Source: Limnohabitans sp. G3-2
GTDB lineage: Bacteria; Pseudomonadota; Gammaproteobacteria; Burkholderiales; Burkholderiaceae_C
Reading direction: 5' to 3'
Assembly: GCF_002778275.1 (NCBI RefSeq)
Contig: NZ_NESG01000005.1
Span: 124,001 to 188,000, forward strand
Length of the DNA: 64,000 nucleotides
The number at the start of each line of letters is the position of its first letter. Positions within the stretch are counted from its first letter, which is position 1. Position numbers and translations under genes: made by a program. Under the pieces are notes generated by a model, which saw only the letters and a program-made list of their open reading frames with translations, was not told the DNA's origin and searched no databases. Shown piece by piece: positions 1 through 10,430 of the stretch.

Positions 1-1230
1 CACCACCCAACGGGCGCTGGTGATCAGGCCGTCGCAGCCTTCTTTTTGCACGCCCGGCAAACCGCTCAAAAACTTGTCGGTCACGTCCTTGCCCAGGCCT
101 TCTTTGCGGAAAGTCTTGCCCGGGATCACCAGGGTTTCGGTGCGGATCGGGGTTTTGCCATCGGCCTTGAAGTAGCGCAACTCAAAAGTGGCAACTTCGG
201 CGTCGTGGATCTTGCCCATGTTGTGGTCCATGCGCACCACGTCCAGCCATTCGGCGTCGGGCGTGACCATGCGCCAGCTGGCCAGGTTGTCGAGCGCAGT
301 GCCCCACAAAACCGCTTTTTTGCCGCCCGCGTTCATGGCGATGTTGCCGCCCACGCAGCTGGCTTCGGCCGAAGTCGGGTCCACCGCAAAGACAAAACCA
401 CCGCGCTCGGCCGCATCGGCCACGCGTTGGGTCACCACACCGGCTTCGGTGTAGATGGTCGGGATGGGGTGCGCGATGCCGGGCAGGTCGACCATCTCGA
501 CCTCGGTCATGGCTTCGAGCTTTTCGGTGTTGATGACCGCGCTCTTCCAGGTCAAGGGAATCGCGCCACCGGTGTAGCCCGTGCCGCCGCCGCGCGGGAC
601 GATGGTCAGCCCCAAGTCGATGCAGCCCTTGACCAGCCCCGCCATTTCGGTCTCGCTGTCGGGGGTCAGCACCACAAAGGGGTACTCCACGCGCCAGTCG
701 GTCGCGTCGGTCACATGACTCACGCGCGAGAGGCCGTCGAACTTGATGTTGTCCTTGGCGGTCAGGCGCCCCAGCGTTTTTTGCACTTGGCTGCGCAGCT
801 TGGCCATGCGGGTGAAACGTTCGCTGAACTGTGTCACGGCTTGGGTGGCCATGGCGAGCAACTGGCCCACCAGCTTGTCACGGGCCGTGTCGGCCTCGGG
901 CGTGCGGCGCTTTTGGACCTCGCCCAAGCGGTGCTGCAAGGCTTCCACCAGCAATTTGCGGCGTGCCGGGTTGTCCAACAAGTCGTCTTGTAAATAGGGG
1001 TTGCGCTCCACCACCCAGATGTCGCCCAGGACTTCGTACAACATCCGAGCCGATCGACCCGTGCCCCGCTCTTGGCGCAATTGGTTCAAAAGATCCCAAG
1101 CCGATTCGCCCAGCAAACGCAGCACGATTTCGCGGTCAGAGAAGCTCGTGTAGTTGTAGGGGATCTCGCGCAGGCGCGGCGCATCGGCGTCGGCTTGCAT
1201 CAAATGTTGGAGCGTGGTGGGTGCATTCAT
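1..1230 (-). CDS. FAD/FMN-binding oxidoreductase with N-terminal DUF3683 (5' part only)
   Basis: The first 410 codons of a larger gene that runs off the left edge. The N-terminus (MNAPTTLQ..., about residues 1-130) resembles the DUF3683 region of large Burkholderiales FAD-linked oxidases. It is followed by a FAD-binding type 4 core with the flavin-binding stretch [14 protein letters not shown] and the downstream [10 protein letters not shown] loop. Proteins of this family are D-lactate/glycolate-dehydrogenase-like and often carry C-terminal Fe-S domains, which would lie outside the window. The substrate cannot be told from sequence. The start at 1230 is the first ATG that keeps the whole conserved N-terminus. 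The gene is divergent from ugpB, with 278 bp between them. Confidence 0.85.
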   Translation of the reverse strand, partial: MNAPTTLQHLMQADADAPRLREIPYNYTSFSDREIVLRLLGESAWDLLNQLRQERGTGRSARMLYEVLGDIWVVERNPYLQDDLLDNPARRKLLVEALQHRLGEVQKRRTPEADTARDKLVGQLLAMATQAVTQFSERFTRMAKLRSQVQKTLGRLTAKDNIKFDGLSRVSHVTDATDWRVEYPFVVLTPDSETEMAGLVKGCIDLGLTIVPRGGGTGYTGGAIPLTWKSAVINTEKLEAMTEVEMVDLPGIAHPIPTIYTEAGVVTQRVADAAERGGFVFAVDPTSAEASCVGGNIAMNAGGKKAVLWGTALDNLASWRMVTPDAEWLDVVRMDHNMGKIHDAEVATFELRYFKADGKTPIRTETLVIPGKTFRKEGLGKDVTDKFLSGLPGVQKEGCDGLITSARWVV

Positions 1231-1351
1231 GGGTATGGCGCAGTCAAAGGCGTCGCTGAAGACGCTGTCAGCCAGACCCAAAACAGGTGTCAAAGCGGCT
1301 GAGGGGCAATGTTACCGCAGTGCAACAAACACACGCCGGGGGTGGGGGCAC

Positions 1352-1406
1352 CTGTCACCCACAGGTCTGCGCTCATGGAAACCCCGGATTGCCTTGCAAC
1401 TGTCAC
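1352..1406 (+). promoter_or_regulatory. two CTGTCAC elements upstream of ugpB (possible PhoB half-sites)
   Basis: CTGTCAC occurs at 1352-1358 and again at 1400-1406. In enterobacteria ugp is in the Pho regulon, and the Pho box is made of CTGTCAT-like repeats 11 bp apart. Here the two copies are 48 bp apart and the second repeat of a standard box is not obvious, so this is a weak suggestion. The rest of the 278-bp divergent intergenic region shows a TTGACA at 1422-1427 but no convincing paired -10. Confidence 0.2.
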
Positions 1407-1508
1407 ACAGTTTTAATCCATTTGACATCAACAGCCACGAAAGTGAAGCCTCGGAATTGCCTGTTTGTATTGGGCAAATCAAGACTTCCTTACTTTTCAG
1501 GAAACGCC

Positions 1509-2813
1509 ATGAAATTCAAACTTACCCTCTCCGCCCTGGCTTTGGGCCTGGCCAGCCTCTCCGCCCAAGCCCAGACCGAGATCCAGTGGTGGCACTCGAT
1601 GGGCGGCGCCCTGGGTGAGTGGGTCAACGATCTGGCCAAAGACTTCAACGCCAGCCAAAAAGACTACAAAATAGTGCCCACCTTCAAGGGCAGCTACGAC
1701 GAGTCCATGACCGCTGCCATTGCCGCCTACCGTGCGGGCAATGCGCCCCACATCCTGCAGGTGTTCGAAGTGGGCACGGCCACCATGATGGCCAGCAAGG
1801 GCGCCATCGTGCCCGTGGGCAAGGTCATGCAAGATGCTGGCCTCAAATTTGACCAAAACGCCTATGTGCCCGCCGTGGCCGGTTACTACACCGCCCCCAA
1901 CGGCCAAATGTTGAGCTTCCCATTCAACAGCTCCACCCCCGTCTTTCATTACAACAAGGACGCTTTCAAGGCCGCAGGCCTGGACCCCAACACCCCGCCC
2001 ACCACCTGGCCTGAAGTGGCTTTGGCCGCCGCCAAGCTCAAAGCCAGCGGCCACAAGTGCCCCTTCACCACCAGTTGGATCAGCTGGACGCAGCTCGAGA
2101 GCTTCTCGGCCTGGCACAACACCGAATTCGCCACCAAGGGCAACGGCATGCGCGGCATGGACGCACGTTTGAGCTTCAACACCCCATTGCATGTGCGCCA
2201 CATTGACAACCTGGCCAACATGGCCAAGCAGGGCCTGTTTGTCTACAAAGGCCGTGGCAACGCAGCCGACGCGACTTTTGTTTCGGGCGAATGCGCCATG
2301 GCCACCGGCTCCTCGGCTTTGTATGGCAGCGTGGTGCGCAACGGCAAATTTGGCTACGGCATCGGCACCCTGCCCTATTACCCCGATGTCAACGGTGCGC
2401 CCCAAAACACCGTGATTGGCGGCGCCAGCCTCTGGGTCATGAGCGGCAAAAAAGCCCCTGAATACAAAGGCGTGGCGCAGTTCTTTGCCCACCTGTCCAA
2501 AGACAATGTGGCGGCCGCCAGCCACCAGCGCACCGGCTACCTGCCCGTGACCAAGTCCTCTTTTGAGGTGACCGAAAAGTCGGGCTTCTACAAGAAGAAC
2601 CCCGGCACCGACGTTTCTGTCACCCAGATGATCCGCAAGACCACCGACAAGTCGCGTGGCGTGCGTCTGGGCAACTTTGTGCAAATCCGCACCATCATCG
2701 ACGAGGAGCTGGAAGGCGTGTGGAGCGGCAAAAAGGGCACCCAAGAAGCCCTGGACATGGCCATCAAGCGTGGCAATGAACAGCTCGAACGCTTCGAAAA
2801 AGCCAACAAGTGA
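1509..2813 (+). CDS. ugpB: sn-glycerol-3-phosphate ABC transporter, periplasmic binding protein UgpB
   Basis: 434 aa, the usual length for UgpB. The start at 1509 gives a clean signal peptide (MKFKLTLSAL..., cleavage near AQA/Q at about residue 22); in-frame codons upstream have no signal character. The mature protein opens with EIQWWHSMGGALGEWV, typical of the UgpB branch of extracellular solute-binding family 1. It captures sn-glycerol-3-phosphate or glycerophosphodiesters in the periplasm for UgpAE. It is the first gene of ugpB-A-E-C-Q; a strong stem-loop follows it before ugpA, as expected where a binding protein is made in excess of its permease. Confidence 0.95.
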   Translation: MKFKLTLSALALGLASLSAQAQTEIQWWHSMGGALGEWVNDLAKDFNASQKDYKIVPTFKGSYDESMTAAIAAYRAGNAPHILQVFEVGTATMMASKGAIVPVGKVMQDAGLKFDQNAYVPAVAGYYTAPNGQMLSFPFNSSTPVFHYNKDAFKAAGLDPNTPPTTWPEVALAAAKLKASGHKCPFTTSWISWTQLESFSAWHNTEFATKGNGMRGMDARLSFNTPLHVRHIDNLANMAKQGLFVYKGRGNAADATFVSGECAMATGSSALYGSVVRNGKFGYGIGTLPYYPDVNGAPQNTVIGGASLWVMSGKKAPEYKGVAQFFAHLSKDNVAAASHQRTGYLPVTKSSFEVTEKSGFYKKNPGTDVSVTQMIRKTTDKSRGVRLGNFVQIRTIIDEELEGVWSGKKGTQEALDMAIKRGNEQLERFEKANK

Positions 2814-2853
2814 TGCAGTGACCGCTTGACCGTTCCATGGGGCGGCCAGCAGC

Positions 2854-2893
2854 AAAATGGAGCAGAGGCATGTCCTCTGCTCTTGCGCATTTT
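2854..2893 (+). repeat. intercistronic stem-loop between ugpB and ugpA
   Basis: GAGCAGAGG (2860-2868) and CCTCTGCTC (2874-2882) form a perfect 9-bp stem around a CATGT loop. AAAATG (2854-2859) and CATTTT (2888-2893) can extend it outside a short bulge. There is no T-run, so it is more likely an mRNA-stabilising or partial-attenuation structure protecting ugpB mRNA than a full terminator. It lies in the 117-bp gap between the two genes. Confidence 0.75.
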
Positions 2894-2930
2894 GGGGTGA
2901 CACTTCAGACCCCAGCTTTGCAAAGAATTT

Positions 2931-3812
2931 ATGGAAAAACGCGTCCGTTTCAAATCCCGCTGGCTGCCCTGGCTGCTGATTGCGCCCCAGCTGAGCATCG
3001 TGCTGGTGTTTTTTTTCTGGCCTGCCGGGCAAGCGCTTTACCAAAGCGTGCTGCAAGAGGATGCCTTTGGCGCTTCGCGTGAGTTTGTGGGCCTGGAGAA
3101 CTTCTCTCGCCTGTGGAACGACAGCGGCTACCTGGACTCTTTCAAAACCACCGCCGTGTTTTCTGTCTTGGTGGCGGTCACAGGCCTGTCGGTCTCGCTG
3201 CTGTTGGCCGTGATGGCCGACCGGGTCGGGCGCGGTGCGGGCCTGTACAAAACCCTGCTGATCTGGCCTTACGCGGTGGCCCCGGTCGTCGCGGGCGTGT
3301 TGTGGCTGTTCATGTTTGCCTCGCCGATGGGCGTGGTGGGCTACGCGCTCAGGGCCATGGGCATCGAGTGGAACCACCTGCTCAACCCCAACCACGCCAT
3401 GGCGCTGATCGTGATGGCGGCGGTCTGGAAGCAAATTTCCTACAACTTTCTGTTTTTTCTGGCGGGCTTGCAGTCCATCCCCAAATCGTTGATTGAAGCG
3501 GCTGCCATCGACGGGGCCAGCCCCTGGAGGCGTTTTTGGACCATCGTGTTCCCGCTTTTGTCGCCCACCACCTTCTTTTTGCTGGTGATCAACATTGTTT
3601 ACGCCTTCTTTGACACCTTCGCCATCGTGGACGCCACCACCCACGGCGGCCCCGGCAAAGACACGGCCATCCTGGTTTACAAGGTGTATTACGACGGCTT
3701 CAAGGCGCTGGACATGGGCAGCTCAGCCGCGCAATCGGTGGTGCTGATGGTGATCGTGGTCTCGCTCACCGTGTTGCAGTTCAAGTTTGTCGAGAAGAAA
3801 GTGCAGTACTGA
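2931..3812 (+). CDS. ugpA: sn-glycerol-3-phosphate ABC transporter permease UgpA
   Basis: 293 aa with six predicted membrane helices, beginning [19 protein letters not shown] near residues 11-29. The EAA loop that contacts the ATPase ([14 protein letters not shown]) starts at about residue 189. It forms the channel with UgpE in the inner membrane. The length and the MEKRVRFK start match UgpA. The start codon sits in CAAAGAATTTATGG, a 14-base string repeated exactly at the ugpC start. Expression probably comes from the ugpB promoter through the stem-loop upstream. Confidence 0.95.
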   Translation: MEKRVRFKSRWLPWLLIAPQLSIVLVFFFWPAGQALYQSVLQEDAFGASREFVGLENFSRLWNDSGYLDSFKTTAVFSVLVAVTGLSVSLLLAVMADRVGRGAGLYKTLLIWPYAVAPVVAGVLWLFMFASPMGVVGYALRAMGIEWNHLLNPNHAMALIVMAAVWKQISYNFLFFLAGLQSIPKSLIEAAAIDGASPWRRFWTIVFPLLSPTTFFLLVINIVYAFFDTFAIVDATTHGGPGKDTAILVYKVYYDGFKALDMGSSAAQSVVLMVIVVSLTVLQFKFVEKKVQY

Positions 3813-3846
3813 TGTCGCCCTCACCCCTGGCCACTGGAGGCCGCAC

Positions 3847-4701
3847 ATGATCGAACGACGCCCTGGCCTGCAACTCTTACGGCATGTCATCTTGCTGATT
3901 GGCGTGGCCATCGTGGCCTTTCCGCTCTACCTGACCTTGGTCGGCTCAACCCAAACCGCCCAGCAAATCAACCAAAGTGTGCCCATGTCCATGGTGCCGG
4001 GCAGCCATTTTTGGGAAACCTACCGCCTGACATTGTTTGGCGGCAGCAACTCGCAAGGCAGTCCCTTGCCGGCCATGTGGCCCATGATGCAAGTCAGCCT
4101 GATCAGTGCCTTGGGCATCGCCATCGGCAAGATCGCCATCTCGCTGCTGTCGGCCTTTGCCATCGTGTATTTCCGCTTCCCGCTGCGCAACATGGTGTTC
4201 TGGATGATTTTTGTCACCCTGATGCTGCCGGTCGAAGTGCGCATCAGCCCCACCTACGAGGTGGTGGCAGGCCTGGGCTTGCTCAACAGCTTTGCGGGCC
4301 TGACGGTGCCGCTGATCGCCTCGGCCACGGCCACCTTTTTGTTTCGACAGTTTTTCCTGACCATTCCCGACGAGCTGGTGGAAGCCGCCCGCATGGATGG
4401 GGCTGGACCCATGCGCTTTTTCAAAGACGTGCTGCTGCCTTTGTCGGCCACCAACATCGCGGCGCTGTTTGTGATCCAGTTCATCTATGGCTGGAACCAG
4501 TACCTGTGGCCCCTGCTGGTGACCACCAACGAAGACATGTACCCCGTCGTGCTGGGCATCAAACGTCTGATTTCGGGCGAGTCTTGGACCGAATGGAACG
4601 TGGTCATGGCCGCGGCCATCCTGGCCATGTTGCCGCCGGCGCTGGTCGTGGTCCTGATGCAAAAATGGTTCGTCAAGGGCCTGGTCGATACGGAGAAATA
4701 A
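3847..4701 (+). CDS. ugpE: sn-glycerol-3-phosphate ABC transporter permease UgpE
   Basis: 284 aa, the second inner-membrane permease of the Ugp importer. The EAA motif (EAARMDGAGPMRFF) begins at about residue 179; helices include residues 12-31 and 112-128. The start at 3847 is chosen because GGAGG lies six bases upstream (3836-3840) and MIERRP matches the family N-terminus; a longer in-frame reading from 3787 overlaps ugpA and has no membrane-protein character. Three tandem hairpin repeats follow the stop codon. Confidence 0.94.
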   Translation: MIERRPGLQLLRHVILLIGVAIVAFPLYLTLVGSTQTAQQINQSVPMSMVPGSHFWETYRLTLFGGSNSQGSPLPAMWPMMQVSLISALGIAIGKIAISLLSAFAIVYFRFPLRNMVFWMIFVTLMLPVEVRISPTYEVVAGLGLLNSFAGLTVPLIASATATFLFRQFFLTIPDELVEAARMDGAGPMRFFKDVLLPLSATNIAALFVIQFIYGWNQYLWPLLVTTNEDMYPVVLGIKRLISGESWTEWNVVMAAAILAMLPPALVVVLMQKWFVKGLVDTEK

Positions 4702-4705
4702 TTAC

Positions 4706-4847
4706 ACCGGGGACAGACCGCTGCGAAGCGGCGCTCTGTCCTCGTCTGACTAAAACCGGGGACAGTCCGCTGCGAAGCGGCGCTCTGTCCTCGTCTGACT
4801 AAAACCGGGGACAGACCGCTGCGAAGCGGCGCTCTGTCCTCGTCTGA
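4706..4847 (+). repeat. three tandem 49-bp hairpin repeats between ugpE and ugpC
   Basis: Units start at 4706, 4755 and 4804, an exact 49-bp period. They are almost identical; unit 2 has T where units 1 and 3 have A after GGACAG. Each unit folds into a hairpin. In unit 1, GGACAGA (4711-4717) pairs with TCTGTCC (4735-4741), and CCGCT/AGCGG closes a GCGA loop of the GNRA class, with CGC bulged. The third copy ends just before the ugpC ribosome-binding region. It looks like a REP-type or stabilising element; no other copy was seen in the window. Confidence 0.92.
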
Positions 4848-4858
4848 TCAAAGAATTT

Positions 4859-5877
<1,019 letters not shown>

Positions 5878-5881
<4 letters not shown>

Positions 5882-6612
5882 CACACTGGCCCTACCCCCG
5901 CTGGATCGCCCACCGAGGCGCTGGCCAACTCGCCCCAGAAAACACCTTGGCGGCCTTCCGGCTGGGAGCGACCTACGGCTACCGCATGTTCGAGTGCGAC
6001 GCCAAGCTCAGCGCGGACGGCGTGGTGTTCCTGATGCACGACGCCACGCTGGAGCGCACCACCAACGGGCAGGGCATGGGCGGCGACTGGCCTTGGCATG
6101 CCTTGTCCCAGCTGGACGCAGGCGGCTGGCACTCACGCACCTACGCCGGCGAAGCGGTGCCGACGCTCGAAGCGCTGGCGCAGTTCTGTCGCGCGAATGG
6201 GCATTTGCTGAACATCGAAATCAAACCCACACCGGGCAGCGAGGCGGCCACCGGTGAGGCTGTGGCTCGACTGGCCAAACGCCTGTGGGCGGGCGAGCGC
6301 GTGCCGCCACTTTTGACCTCGTTCAAACCCGAGGCATTGGCCGCCGCTCAGCAAACCGCCCCCGAATTGCCGCGCGGCTTGCTGATCGACACGCTGTGGA
6401 CAGGTTGGTTTGAAAAAGCCCAAGCGCTCGCTTGTGTGGCTGTGGTGGCCCACTACGCCTTGTGGGACGCGGCCACCGTGGCCCAAGTCCACAACGCCGG
6501 CATGCGGTGCCTGAGCTACACCGTCAACGACGACTCGGCGGCGCAGCACCTGCTGGACCTGGGCACCGACGGCATCATCACCGACCGCGTGGATCTCTTG
6601 CCCCCCCACTGA
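5878..6612 (+). CDS. ugpQ: glycerophosphodiester phosphodiesterase UgpQ
   Basis: 244 aa, a cytoplasmic GDPD that hydrolyses imported glycerophosphodiesters to sn-glycerol-3-phosphate and an alcohol. Expected catalytic and metal residues are visible: H12-R13 in AHRGAG, E21-N22 in PENT, E39 and D41 in FECDAK, and H54 in [10 protein letters not shown]. There is no signal peptide, which fits the cytoplasmic UgpQ rather than the periplasmic GlpQ. It overlaps ugpC by four bases and closes the operon. Confidence 0.94.
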
Positions 6613-6622
6613 GCAGCGCCAG

Positions 6623-6910
6623 TCAACGGCCTTTCCAGGCCCGCTGCATCCCCCACTCCAGCGTCGCCGCCACCAGCACCAAAGCGATGTAGGTGCTCAT
6701 TTTTCCGTCTTGGCCGTGCAGCCACAGCCCCGCCACGAGCACCACCACCCCGCTCACGGCATGCACCGCCATGCGCCGGCGAATGGGCCAGGGGCCTTTC
6801 CCCAAGGCCCAACGGCTGGCCCAAGGCATCAAAACCGCCATGGCCAGTGCAGGCATGACGAATCCCCAAAGGTGCAACAGCAACAAACCCAATGTCATTT
6901 GGCCTCTCAT
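6623..6910 (-). CDS. small integral membrane protein, unknown function
   Basis: 95 aa, hydrophobic, with about three membrane segments (near residues 5-25, 48-65 and 70-85) and a basic C-terminus (MQRAWKGR). It is convergent with ugpQ, ten bases away, and divergent from hemA. An in-frame ATG at 6898 preceded by AGAGG may be the real start (91 aa). No family was recognised. Coding is supported by its consistent membrane-protein pattern and its fit in the gap. Confidence 0.6.
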   Translation of the reverse strand: MRGQMTLGLLLLHLWGFVMPALAMAVLMPWASRWALGKGPWPIRRRMAVHAVSGVVVLVAGLWLHGQDGKMSTYIALVLVAATLEWGMQRAWKGR

Positions 6911-7023
6911 GGATACGAGGGATGCACCTGTTTGGCGTCACCCTTTCGGTCAAATTGTGCCTCGAATGCCACGTCAACGGCGAAAGCCACCAAAAGTGTC
7001 AAGCAAAGTTGACATGCCATGCC

Positions 7024-7029
7024 TATAAT
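7024..7029 (+). promoter_or_regulatory. hemA -10 element, predicted leaderless transcript
   Basis: A perfect TATAAT at 7024-7029, in the context TGCCTATAATC, ends seven bases before the hemA ATG at 7037, with no Shine-Dalgarno sequence between. Transcription should therefore start at or next to the A of the ATG. A TTGACA at 7009-7014 is too close (9 bp) to be its -35 element. The same TGCCTAyAATC string and spacing occur upstream of the iron-transporter ATPase at 38051. Confidence 0.55.
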
Positions 7030-7036
7030 CACCTTC

Positions 7037-8308
7037 ATGGCTGTCTGGACCTTGGGTTTGAACCACACGACTGCACCGCTGGATCTGCGCGGTCGGTTTG
7101 CGTTCGCCGTGGACAAACTGGTGCCCACCCTCCAAGGCCTGCGGCGCGATCTGGCCCACCGCATGGCGCAAGAGCCTGAAGCGGCCATTCTGTCGACCTG
7201 CAACCGCACCGAAATTTATTGCGCCGCCGACCAGGCCGCCACCAACGACACGCTGCGCTGGCTGGCCCAAACCGGCGGGGTGAGTGCCTCCGAGTTGCAC
7301 GCGCACACCTATTTACTTGAAGGCAATGAAGCTGCCCGTCACGCCTTTCGCGTGGCCAGCGGTCTGGACTCCATGGTGCTGGGCGAGGCCCAGATTTTGG
7401 GTCAGCTCAAAGATGCTGTTCGGGCGGCCGAGCAAGCCGGCGCTTTGGGCAGCACCCTGAACCAATTGTTTCAGCGCAGCTTTGCCGTGGCCAAAGAGGT
7501 GCGCAGCGCCACCGAAATCGGGGCCCACTCGATCAGCATGGCCGCTGCTTCGGTACGTCTGGCCAGCCAGTTGTTCGAAGACCTCAAAGACATCCGCGTC
7601 CTGTTTGTTGGCGCCGGCGAAATGGTCGAGTTGGTGGCCACCCACTTTGCAGCCAAGCAACCCAAAAGCATGGCCATCGCCAACCGGAGCATGGACAGGG
7701 GTGAGTTGCTCGCCAGCCGTTTCGGGGCCGAAGTGATGCGCCTGGCCGATCTGCCTGACCGCCTGCACGAGTTCGATGCGGTCATCAGCTGCACCGCGAG
7801 CACCCTGCCCCTGATCGGTTTGGGCGCGGTTGAGCGGGCCCTGAAAAAACGCAAATACCGCCCCATGTTCATGGTCGACCTGGCTGTGCCCCGGGACATT
7901 GAGCCTGAGGTGAAATCGCTGGAAGACGTCTACCTCTACACCGTGGACGATTTGGCCAGCGTGGTCCAAGCCGGTCAGGCGCACCGACAAGCCGCCGTGG
8001 CCGAGGCAGAAGTCATCATCGACGCGGGCGTTCAAAGTTTCAGCCACTGGCTGGGCCAACGTGACACCGTGCCGCTGATCCAGCAACTGCAAAACCAAGC
8101 CGATGCTTGGCGCGAAGCCGAATTGGCCCGCGCTCGCAAGTTGCTGTCACGGGGCGATGACCCGATCGCGGTCATGGAAGCCCTGTCCAAGGGTCTGACC
8201 CAAAAAATGCTGCATGGTGCCATGGCCGAGTTGCGGGGGGCTGACCCCGAGCACCGCGAGCAGACCATGCACACGGTGCAACGCGTTTTCTTGCGCAAAG
8301 AGCGTTAG
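7037..8308 (+). CDS. hemA: glutamyl-tRNA reductase
   Basis: 423 aa. It reduces glutamyl-tRNA(Glu) to glutamate-1-semialdehyde with NADPH, the first step of C5 tetrapyrrole synthesis. The catalytic cysteine is C55 in [18 protein letters not shown] at 6-14 is the conserved N-terminus, [15 protein letters not shown] the conserved core loop and VGAGEM the nucleotide-binding turn. The C-terminal dimerisation helix follows. The start at 7037 matches the family; a longer reading from 7019 adds six unconserved residues. Next are prfA and prmC, a common order in Betaproteobacteria. Confidence 0.97.
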   Translation: MAVWTLGLNHTTAPLDLRGRFAFAVDKLVPTLQGLRRDLAHRMAQEPEAAILSTCNRTEIYCAADQAATNDTLRWLAQTGGVSASELHAHTYLLEGNEAARHAFRVASGLDSMVLGEAQILGQLKDAVRAAEQAGALGSTLNQLFQRSFAVAKEVRSATEIGAHSISMAAASVRLASQLFEDLKDIRVLFVGAGEMVELVATHFAAKQPKSMAIANRSMDRGELLASRFGAEVMRLADLPDRLHEFDAVISCTASTLPLIGLGAVERALKKRKYRPMFMVDLAVPRDIEPEVKSLEDVYLYTVDDLASVVQAGQAHRQAAVAEAEVIIDAGVQSFSHWLGQRDTVPLIQQLQNQADAWREAELARARKLLSRGDDPIAVMEALSKGLTQKMLHGAMAELRGADPEHREQTMHTVQRVFLRKER

Positions 8309-8411
8309 CGGCTGAATTTGCAGGTCGGCACTTCAGCGCCGACAAAACCTCGGCGCACCCGCGTGCACTGCTCGTCGGAGTTCAAGCTCTGACCTCCAAA
8401 AATTTGGCCGC

Positions 8412-9500
8412 ATGAAACCCTTTTTGATCCAACAACTCGAACGCTACGCCTTGCGCTTGACGGAGCTGGACTTTTTGTTGTCGCGCGAAGACATCATGGC
8501 CGACATGACCCAGTTTCTGAAACTCTCGCGCGAACACGCCGAGGTCAGCGCAGTGGCTTCGCGGTTTTCCCGCTTCCAGCAACGCAGCGCCGATCTGACC
8601 GCCGCCCAAACCCTGCTGGCCGACGAGGACATGCGCGAGATGGCCGAAGAAGAAGTGGCCAGTGCCCGTGCCGAGTTGCAAAATTTGGAAGCGGAGTTGC
8701 AGCGCATGCTGCTGCCCAAAGACCCGGATGACGCACGCCCGGCGTTTGTCGAAATCCGGGCCGGCACCGGGGGCGACGAGTCGGCGCTGTTTGCGGCCGA
8801 CTTGCTGCGCATGTACACCCGCTACGCCGAAAGCCAGGCTTGGAAGTGCGAGATCGTGTCTGAATCGGTGAGCGAGCTGGGCGGCTACAAGGAGGTGGTG
8901 GTGCGCGTTGATGGCGAGAACGTGTATGGCGCCCTCAAATTTGAGTCGGGCGGGCACCGGGTGCAACGCGTGCCGGCCACCGAAATCCAAGGCCGCATCC
9001 ACACCAGCGCTTGCACCGTGGCGGTGCTGGCCGAGCCGGACGAAGCAGAGGCCATCAAAATCAACCCCTCGGATTTGCGCATCGACACCTACCGCGCCAG
9101 CGGCGCCGGTGGGCAGCACATCAACAAAACCGATTCGGCCGTGCGCATCACCCATTTGCCCACCGGCATCGTGGCCGAATGCCAGGACGGCCGAAGCCAG
9201 CACAGCAACAAGGCCCAGGCCCTGAAAGTGTTGACCGCCCGCATCCAAGAAAAAGACCGATCTGAACGCGCCGCCAAAGACGCGGCCGAGCGCAAAAGCT
9301 TGATCGGCAGCGGCGACCGTTCGGACCGCATCCGCACCTACAACTTCCCGCAAGGGCGCCTGACCGACCACCGCATCAACCTGACTTTGTACAAGCTGCT
9401 CACCATCATGGAAGGCGATTTGCAGGACGTGGTTCACGCGCTGCAAAGCTACGAAGCCGCTGAACAGCTGGCCGCGCTGGAGATCGGAGCCAACGCCTGA
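8412..9500 (+). CDS. prfA: peptide chain release factor 1
   Basis: 362 aa. It reads UAA and UAG stop codons in the ribosomal A site. The PxT recognition tripeptide is PAT at 188-190 and the peptidyl-tRNA hydrolysis motif GGQ is at 233-235 ([15 protein letters not shown]). PAT rather than SPF distinguishes it from RF2. The stop overlaps the prmC start, which makes sense because PrmC methylates the GGQ glutamine. Confidence 0.97.
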   Translation: MKPFLIQQLERYALRLTELDFLLSREDIMADMTQFLKLSREHAEVSAVASRFSRFQQRSADLTAAQTLLADEDMREMAEEEVASARAELQNLEAELQRMLLPKDPDDARPAFVEIRAGTGGDESALFAADLLRMYTRYAESQAWKCEIVSESVSELGGYKEVVVRVDGENVYGALKFESGGHRVQRVPATEIQGRIHTSACTVAVLAEPDEAEAIKINPSDLRIDTYRASGAGGQHINKTDSAVRITHLPTGIVAECQDGRSQHSNKAQALKVLTARIQEKDRSERAAKDAAERKSLIGSGDRSDRIRTYNFPQGRLTDHRINLTLYKLLTIMEGDLQDVVHALQSYEAAEQLAALEIGANA

Positions 9501-10345
9501 TGCACAACGCTGCCACCGTCGACCAATGCCTGCGCCATGCGCAATCCCTGGGTTTGGCCCGGGTGGACGCGCAGATGTTGCTGCTGCACAGCCTGCAGCG
9601 CCCGCTGCACGAGCGCGCCTGGCTCTTGGCCCATGACAGCGACACCTTGACGGCGGCGCAATCGACCGCGTGGCAAGACGCACTGCAGCGCCGCCTGAGC
9701 GGCGAACCCGTGGCCTACATCACCGGCCGCAAGGACTTTTTTGGCCTGAGTTTGGCCGTGGACGCCCGCGTTCTGGACCCTCGCCCCGACACCGAAACCT
9801 TGGTGGAATGGGCCCTGGATTGCCTGCCAGAAACCGGCACGCCGCGCATTTTGGACCTGGGCACGGGCAGCGGCGCGGTGGCCTTGGCACTGCAACACAA
9901 GCGGCCCAATGCCACGGTCTGGGCCGTGGACGCCAGCGAGGACGCATTGGCCGTGGCCCGTGCCAATGCCACGCGCTTGCACTTGGGCGTGCAGTTCATC
10001 GCCAGCAACTGGCTCAAAGCGGTGGATGTGCAAGGGACGGGCCGCTTTGAGCTCATCGTCTCCAACCCACCCTATGTGGCCGAGGGCGACCCGCACCTGG
10101 CCGCCCTGAGGCACGAGCCCCTGCAAGCGTTGACCAGCGGCTCTGACGGGCTGGATGACATCCGCCAGATCATCGCCCAAGCCCCTGCCTTTCTAGCCCC
10201 GGGCGGCTGGCTGCTGCTCGAGCATGGCTGGGACCAAGCCGCCGCTGTGCAGGCCCTGCTGGGCGAGGCCGGTTTTGTGCAGGTGCAATCTCGCCGAGAC
10301 TTAGGCGGCATGGCGCGCTGCACCGGCGCGGCCTGGCCTGTTTGA
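9500..10345 (+). CDS. prmC: peptide chain release factor N5-glutamine methyltransferase
   Basis: 281 aa. It methylates the glutamine of the release-factor GGQ motif using S-adenosylmethionine. A helical N-terminal release-factor-binding domain (about 1-80) precedes a Rossmann methyltransferase with ILDLGTGSGA near 117-126 and the active-site NPPY at 189-192. It overlaps prfA by one base (TGATG), implying translational coupling with its substrate gene. Confidence 0.96.
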   Translation: MHNAATVDQCLRHAQSLGLARVDAQMLLLHSLQRPLHERAWLLAHDSDTLTAAQSTAWQDALQRRLSGEPVAYITGRKDFFGLSLAVDARVLDPRPDTETLVEWALDCLPETGTPRILDLGTGSGAVALALQHKRPNATVWAVDASEDALAVARANATRLHLGVQFIASNWLKAVDVQGTGRFELIVSNPPYVAEGDPHLAALRHEPLQALTSGSDGLDDIRQIIAQAPAFLAPGGWLLLEHGWDQAAAVQALLGEAGFVQVQSRRDLGGMARCTGAAWPV

Positions 10346-10430
10346 CACCAACACCCCTGTGACGGTTGCAGACATTCAATCAGAGAGATAATCTCCCCCA
10401 CACGATACCGACCCCATTTGGAGCAACACC

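Noticed and set aside
1497..3644. 715-codon open frame on the minus strand across ugpB and ugpA
   Set aside because: It is antisense to two clear Ugp genes, rich in His/Gly/Arg as GC-skewed shadow frames are, and has no family features.
4706..4847. CRISPR array
   Set aside because: The three 49-bp units are contiguous and identical with no unique spacers and no cas genes nearby.
7009..7014. TTGACA as -35 element for hemA
   Set aside because: It is only 9 bp from the TATAAT box, far too close for a sigma-70 promoter.
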